DNA of 64,000 nucleotides from Crossaster papposus (taxonomy: Eukaryota > Echinodermata > Asteroidea > Velatida > Solasteridae), in the NCBI GenBank assembly GCA_037893245.1, contig JBAIAA010001538.1, forward strand, positions 62,001 through 126,000, in the 5' to 3' direction. The translations under genes and the position numbers were made by a program. Positions 57,920-64,000 of the stretch are shown piece by piece. Under the pieces are notes generated by a model. It saw nothing but the letters and a program-made list of their open reading frames with translations, ran no database searches and had not been told where the DNA came from. Each line of letters opens with the position of its first letter. Position 1 is the first letter of the stretch.

Positions 57920-58772
57920 TTCCACTTTCAGTGTTTTTACCCATAGGATTTACACACGTTTGTTCTGCCAATACACTTTGGCACTTTGCTAAATCCAATC
58001 GACTTGAGACTTGGTATACACTTAGACCTCCACCCACAGATGGTCCTAGAAGAAATTTGGCTCGATTGCGTCATTCAAGGTCACGTGACGTCACGTTAAA
58101 GGTTTAATTTTCCCCATAGGTTTTGTACACGTTTTTCTTCAGACTATTGACTTTGGCACTTCGGTAAATCCGACCGACTTGAAACTTGGCATACACTTAG
58201 AATACCACCCCCAGATGTTTCTGAAATAAATATGGCACGATTGCGTCATTCAAGGTCACGTGACGTGAAATTAAAGGTGCATTTTTTTTCCCCATAGGGT
58301 TTGTACACGTTTTTCTTTAGACTATTGACTTTGACACTTTCGTGAATTTTATCGACTTTAGACTTAGCACATAACTCGACCACCATCACCAGGAGGGCCA
58401 AGGGAAAAATCGTAATAATGACGTCATCGTGGGTCATGTGACGTCACATTAAAGGTTTAGTTTTAAGGACCCTCTATCTCTAGAAGTACATGTCCGATTG
58501 GGGTCAAACTTGGTATGCAAGTATTCCAGGATGTGTTACAGACGAAAATTAAGATGACATCATGATGACATCATCGGGTATCATGTGACGTCACATTAAA
58601 GGTTCAATTTTTCTCCATAGGATTTGTACATGTTTTTTTCAACTATTTTATCTTTTGCACTTGTGTAAATCCAATCGACTTCAGACTTGGCACACACATA
58701 GATAGCACACATATTGAAAGTAACGTTAGACAGTCGAAACAGCTCTGTGTTTGTCCACAAACACATGTCTAG
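57920..58772 (+). mobile_element. A-family element, copy R15
   Basis: Boxes near 57954, 58125, 58305 and 58627, CTAG at 58769-58772. The segment before the 3' end matches R3 (GGGTATCATGTGACG). Confidence 0.75.
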
Positions 58773-58798
58773 TTTTTTTTTTTTTTTTTTTTTTTTTT

Positions 58799-60103
58799 GT
58801 CACTTTTTCCAATAGGATTTGTACACGTTTTTTCTGCCAATACACTTTGACACTTTGGTAAATCCGATCGACTTGAGACTTGGCATACATTTAGACAACC
58901 ACCCAAGGACGGTCCTAGAACAAATTCGTCGCGATTACATAATTCTTGGTCACGTGACGTCACGTTAAAGGTGCAATTTTCCCCCATAGGTTTTGTACAC
59001 GTTTTTCTTCAGACTATTTAATTTGACAGTTTGGTGAATCCGATTGACTTGAAACTTAGCACACACCTCGACCACCATCCCCAGGAGGTCCAAGAAAAAA
59101 ATAATCAAGATGACGTCATCGCGGGTCATGTGACGTCACATTAAAGGTGTAGTTTTTAAGACCCTCTAACTCTGAAAGTACAAGTCCGGTTGGGGTCAAA
59201 CTTGGTTTGCAAGTATTTGAGGATGTGTTATAGACGAAAATTAAGATGACGTAATTATGAAATCACCGGGTGTCATGTGACGTCACATTAAAGGTACAGT
59301 TTTCCCCATAGGTTTTGTACACGTTTTTCTTCAAAATATTGAATTTGACACTTCTGCAAATTCGATCGACTTGAGACTTAGCACAGACCTCGACCACCAT
59401 CCTTAGGAGGGCCAAGAAAAAAATTATCAAGATGACGTCATCGCGGGTCATGTGACGTCACATTAAAGGTGTAGTTTTTAAGACCCTCTAACTCTGAAAG
59501 TACAAGTCCGGTTGGGGTCAAACTTGGTTTGCAAGCATTCGAGGGTGTGTTATAGACGAAAATTAAGATGACGTTATTATGACATCATCGGGTGTCATGT
59601 GACGTCACATTAAAGGTTCAATTTTCTCCATAGGTTTTGTACACGTTTTTCTTCAAAATATTGAATTTGACAATTTGGTAAATCCGATCGACTTCAGACT
59701 TAGCACACACCTCGACCATCAAACCCAGGAGGGCCAAGGGGAAAATCGTCAGGATAACGTCATCGTGGGTCATGTGACGTCACATTAAAGGGGCAGATTT
59801 TAGGACCCTCTATCTCTGGAAGTACATGTCTGATTGGGGCCAAACTTGGTATGCAAGTATTCCAGAATGTGTTATAGACGTAAATTAAGATGACATCATG
59901 ATGGCATCATCGGGTGTCATGTGACGTCACATTAAAGGTTTAATTTTGCCCATAGGATTTGTACACGTTTTTTTCAACCAATATATCTTTGGCACTAAAT
60001 TCGATCGACTTTAGACTTGGCAGACACTTAGACCACCACCCAAATATTGAAAGTCATTTTAGACATGCGAAACAGCTCTGTGTTTGTCCACAAACACATT
60101 TCT

Positions 60104-60105
<2 letters not shown>
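58799..60105 (+). mobile_element. A-family element, copy R16
   Basis: GTCACTTTTTCC start, boxes near 58824, 58997, 59317, 59638 and 59960, CTAG at 60102-60105 (CATTTCTAG). It is related to R2 but has its own type II units. Confidence 0.75.
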
Positions 60106-60148
<43 letters not shown>

Positions 60149-60358
60149 CTGTTTCGGCCTTTCAGCCGAAACAGCTTTTGTTTTCGTTAAAGTTTTTTTT
60201 TTTCTTTTTTTTTGTTTTCTTTTTTAGCTGTTTCGGCAATTCAGCCGAAACAGCTATTGTAATCGTTAAGATTTTTTTTTTCTTTTTAGCTGTTTCGGCA
60301 CTACAGCCGAAACAGCTATTGTATTCCTTCTGATTTTTTTTTTTCTTTTTTTTTTTTT
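60106..60358 (+). repeat. Three A-type palindromes after long poly(T)
   Basis: Palindromes at 60147-60176, 60226-60255 and 60288-60317, all C:G inner pair with three different loop sequences. Confidence 0.85.
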
Positions 60359-61122
60359 TCTCCTTCAGACTCTTCTCCATAGGGTTTGTACACGTTTTTT
60401 GTTCTGGCATAGCACTTTGGCACTTTGGTAAATCCGATCGACTTGAGACTTGGCATACACTTAGACCACCACCCACAGATGATCCTAGAAGAAATTTGTC
60501 ACGATTACGTCATTCGTGGTCACGTGACGTCACGTTAAAGGTACATTTTTTCCCCATAGGATTTGTACACGTTTTTATTCAGAATATTAAATTTGACACT
60601 TCTGTACATCCAATTGACTTGAGACTTAGCACAGACCTCGAACACCATCCCCAGTAGGGCCAAGAAGAAAATCGTCATGATGACGTCATCAGGGGTCATG
60701 TGACATCACATTAAAGGTTTAGTTTTTAAGACCCTCTATCTCTAGAAATACAGGTCCGATTGTGGTCAAACTTGGTATTCATGTATTCCAGGATGAGTTA
60801 TATACGAAATTAGGATGACGTAATTATGACGTCATTGTTGGTCATGTGACGTCACATTAAAGGTGCAGTTTTTGGGACCCTTTATCTCTGAAAGTACATG
60901 TCCGATTGGGGTCAAACTTGGTACATACAGGTATTCTGGGATGTGTTATGGACGAAATGTAGGTGACGTCATGATGACAACATTGTGGAACATGTGACGT
61001 CGCCTTTAAGGAGCAGTTTTTGATGATGTCGTGATGACGTCACCGTGTGATTTGTATATGAAATGTTGTGTTTTGTGACCTTTAAGCCATAATTATGGTG
61101 GCCTTGGAGGGACTACAGAGTG

Positions 61123-61735
61123 TGAATATTGACATCAATATTTGCAACAAACGTTACGACTTTTTCCAAAGTCGCGAATATTGACGTCAATATTGACGTC
61201 AAATGTTATGACTTTCCCCCAAAAGTTGCTAATATTGACGTCAATATTGACGTCAAATTTCACGACTTTCTCCAAAGTCGCGAATATTGACATCAATATT
61301 GACACCAATATTGACATCAATATTGACGTCAAATTTTAAGAGTTTCTCCGAAAGTCGCGAATATTTACGTCAAATTTGACGTCGATATTCGCAACAAATT
61401 TTACGACTTGCTCCCAAAGTCTTGAATATCGTCGTAAATATTGACGTCAAATTTCACGACTTTCCCCAAGGTCGCGAACATTGACATCAATATTGACGTC
61501 AAATTTCAAGAGTTTCCCAAAAAGTTGCAAATATTGACGTCAAATTTGACGGCGATATTCGCGACTTTCCCCAAAGTCGCGAATATTGACGTCAATATTG
61601 ACGTCAAATTTCAAGAGTTTCCAAAAAAGTCGCGAATATTGACGTCAAATTTGACGTCGATATTCGCAACAAATTTCACGACTTGCCTCAAAAATCTTGA
61701 ATATCTACGTAAATATTGACATCCAATTTCACGAC
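61123..61735. repeat. Palindromic CRE tandem array
   Basis: About ten units of 52-70 bp combining AATATTGACGTCAATATT, a perfect 18-bp palindrome centred on TGACGTCA, with CGACTTT...AAAGTCGCG inverted pairs. Exact 18-bp copies at 61177-61194, 61231-61248 and 61582-61599; others have ATC for GTC or AAATTT. Each TGACGTCA is a full cAMP-response-type site. Confidence 0.85.
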
Positions 61736-61739
61736 CGGT

Positions 61740-62615
61740 CATACATTTTGACCTGATTTTTTTTCCAGCAAGCTAGGTTTTTGTTGTCGGTTATTATGCG
61801 CACGCGCAGAATAATTGGGCGTTTGTACTTGCAAACATCATGCGACCGCATGCACTGGTACTTATGCACGATGAACATTGTAGGATTTTGGTTGATTTCA
61901 ATCGTTTCTCGCAGTGTGCATATATAGTATCCCTAACTTAAGGTTCATCTGTGAACAAATTTAAAAGAAGCTAATTTCAACTGATTTGGGTAGGTATGGG
62001 TATGGACAACTACCAACAAAAAGGAAGGAGGGATAGGGGTTGGTGATTTTTTTTTGTTAGAGGTCAAAGGTCATTGACCCCTGCCCAAATCACTAAAAAT
62101 TATATTTTAGCAACAAAATATGGTATATAGATGATCTTGGTGTCAAAATGCACAGAATTACAATAGAAGATGACATCAAATAATTATTGACCCTTGGGAC
62201 CAAATCCTGACCTCCGAAAATAAGGTCAAAGGTCACAAAACAATTGTATTACTAAAATGTCATATTTATAGCAACAAAATATAGTATATAGATGATATTG
62301 GTGTCAAAATGCACAGGATTATGAAAGAAGATGACATAGAATAACTACTGGCCCCTTACAGCTAGAAAAAGGTCAAAGGTCAAAAATAGACATATTACTA
62401 AAATGTCATATTAGTAAAATAACAGGAAAATTACCATGAACAAAAACAAATCTAAGAGGCTAATTTCAACTTATTGTGGCGGGTATGGGGGTTATTATTT
62501 ATTCCAAGAGCAAAGAAGGAGGGGAAATTCCCTTTCTGAGGGTCAAAGGTCTTTGACCCTGCATTAAAACATTATAAATTGTATCTCAGCAGCAGTATGT
62601 TTTTCATAGGTCTAA
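61740..62615. other. Cargo block with diverged repeats and DR1 motifs
   Basis: AGGTCAAAGGTCA occurs at 62061-62073, 62223-62235 and 62370-62382, with a weaker copy at 62540. A diverged repeat of about 161 bp carries AGATGAT(C/A)TTGGTGTC (near 62129 and 62290). From 61740 to 62040 I see nothing recognisable. No ORF of note. Confidence 0.6.
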
Positions 62616-62816
62616 GGTACAATTTTCCCCATAGGATTTGTACACGTTTTTTTCAACTAATATATCTTTGGCACTTGTGTAAATCCAATCGACTTCAGAC
62701 TTGGCACACACATAGACCACCACACACACATATTGAAAGTAAGACAATCGAAACAGCTCTGTGTTTGTCCACAAACACATGTCTAGTTTTTTTTTTTTTT
62801 TCTTTTTTTTTTTTTT

Positions 62817-63824
62817 CTTTTTCTTCTTCAGACTTTTCCCATAGGGTTTGTACACGTTTTTTGTTCGGACAATACACTTTGACACTTTGGTGAATCCGAT
62901 CGACTTGAAACTTGGCATACACTCAGACCACCACCCACAGATGATCCTAGAAGAAATTTGTCACGATTACGTCATTCGTGGTCACGTGACGTCACGTTAA
63001 AGGTGCAATTTTTCCCCATAGGGTTTGTACACGGTTTTTTTCAGACTATTGACTTTAATACTTTGGTAAATGCGATTGACTTGAAACTTAGCACACACCT
63101 CGACCACCATCCCCAGGAGGCCCAAGAGAAAAATCGTCATGATGACGTCATCGTGGGTCATGTGACGTTACACAAAAGGTGCAGTTTTTAAGACCCTCTA
63201 TCTCTGGAAGTACACGTCCGATTGGGGTCAAATTTGGTTTGCAAGTATTCGAGGATGTGTTATAGACGAAAATTAAGATGACGTAATTATGACATCATCG
63301 GGTGTCATGTGACGTCACATTAAAGGTTCAATTTTCTCCATAGGTTTTGTACACGTTTTACTTCAGACTATTGAATTTGACAATTTGGTAAATCCGATCG
63401 ACTTCAGACTTACCACACACCTCGACCATCAAACCCAGGAGGGCCAAGGGGAAAATCGTCAGGATGACGTCATCGTGGGTCATGTGACGTCACATTAAAG
63501 GGGAAGATTTTAGGACCCTCTATCTCTGGAAGTACATGTCTGATTGGGGCCAAACTTGGTATGCAAGTATTCCAGAATATGTCATAGACGTAAATTAAGA
63601 TGACATCATGATGACATCATCGGGTGTCATGTGACGCCACATTAAAGGTTCAGTTTTCCCCATAGGATTTATACACGTTTTTTCAACTAATATATCTTTG
63701 GCAATTGTGTAAATCCAATCGACTTCAGACTTGGCACACACAAAGACCATCATCAGATACACATATAGAAAGTAATGTTAGACACCCGAAACAGCTCTGT
63801 GTTTGTCCACAAACACATGTCTAG
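62817..63824 (+). mobile_element. A-family element, copy R18
   Basis: Boxes near 62851, 63030, 63347 and 63673 (the last as TATACACG). Type I then type II units. CTAG at 63821-63824. Confidence 0.75.
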
Positions 63825-63835
63825 TTTTTTTTTTT

Positions 63836-64000
63836 GTCACTTTTTCCCATAGGATTTGTACACGTTTTTTCTGCCAATACACTTTGACACTTTGGTAAAT
63901 CCGATCGACCTGAGACTTGGCATACATTTAGACAACCACCCAAGGACGGTCCTAGAAGAAATTCGTCGCGATTCCGTCATTCAAGGTCACGTGACGTCAT
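63836..64000 (+). mobile_element. A-family element, copy R19, cut by window end
   Basis: GTCACTTTTTCCC start and the first type I subrepeat (box near 63860), matching R5. It continues past the window. Confidence 0.75.

Larger units (their letters stand above)
60359..62786 (+). mobile_element. A-family element with cargo, copy R17
   Basis: Normal A sequence from 60359 to about 61010 (boxes near 60390 and 60570), then about 1.6 kb of non-A cargo, then the A 3' module from about 62617 (box near 62640) to CTAG at 62783-62786. The layout parallels L7/L8 but with different cargo. Confidence 0.65.

Noticed and set aside
61142-61719. ORFs encoding repeated isoleucine, asparagine and aspartate on both strands
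   Set aside because: They are translations of the palindromic CRE array; symmetry of the repeat keeps both strands open.
1-64000. A Rep/helicase gene for the A/B families
   Set aside because: No ORF of adequate length apart from the LINE ORFs; no HUH or helicase motif seen. The elements are non-autonomous here.
1-64000. tRNA or rRNA genes
   Set aside because: No cloverleaf with A and B boxes and no rRNA-like conserved stretch was recognised by eye; a covariance-model scan would settle it.

Overview
The window is intergenic, repeat-built DNA from an animal genome. Evidence for an animal: an intact two-ORF Tx1-type LINE, a spliced-looking host exon, CTCF-, ETS- and nuclear-receptor-like motifs, and short non-autonomous DNA transposons. 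A marine invertebrate, perhaps an invertebrate deuterostome, is my guess from general style only; nothing here fixes the species. The only long intact coding regions are the two LINE ORFs. No rRNA, tRNA or CRISPR was seen.

About 85% of the window is made of two related families of non-autonomous elements, called A and B here. I read both as Helitron/Helentron-like (HLE2-type) rolling-circle elements. On its own sense strand each ends in a short hairpin followed by CTAG and then T. Family A has 9-nt arms TGTGTTTGT/ACAAACACA. Family B has arms TCTGTTC/GAACAGA. Upstream of the hairpin is a family-specific motif (A: CCGAAACAGCT; B: GCGAAAAAGCC). Its inverted copy opens the palindrome found at the 5' end of the next element of the same family. 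A bodies consist of subrepeats of about 177 bp (type I) and about 320 bp (type II), each with one CGTGTACAAA box and dense TGACGTCA/CACGTG motifs. B bodies carry CTCF-like, palindromic ETS-like and GTACAT motifs.

Layout: 1-134 host flank with a possible exon end. 135-23282: A elements and one B element, all on the minus strand, including two long copies (4551-8302, 8329-11407) that carry the same non-repetitive cargo with a 146-codon ORF. 23283-24859: single-copy island with a broken first exon of a sarcosine-oxidase-like FAD oxidoreductase. 24860-64000: A and B elements all on the plus strand. The polarity therefore flips across the island and the 5' ends face it from both sides. The right-hand array is interrupted by the 6.4-kb LINE (25004-31380) sitting in a TTC microsatellite, a 314-bp foldback element with an 8-bp target duplication (37094-37407), a TAA-tailed retroelement fragment (42492-42640), a single-copy island (57292-57610), and a cargo block with a palindromic CRE array and DR1 motifs (61010-62615).

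Working together: no Rep/helicase ORF is present, so A and B would depend on an enzyme supplied elsewhere. The T-tracts between elements appear to be the landing sites for further A/B copies, and one tract that had become (TTC)n appears to have taken the LINE. Most short ORFs in the arrays, such as the lysine-tailed ones, are translations of subrepeat plus poly(A) and are not genes.
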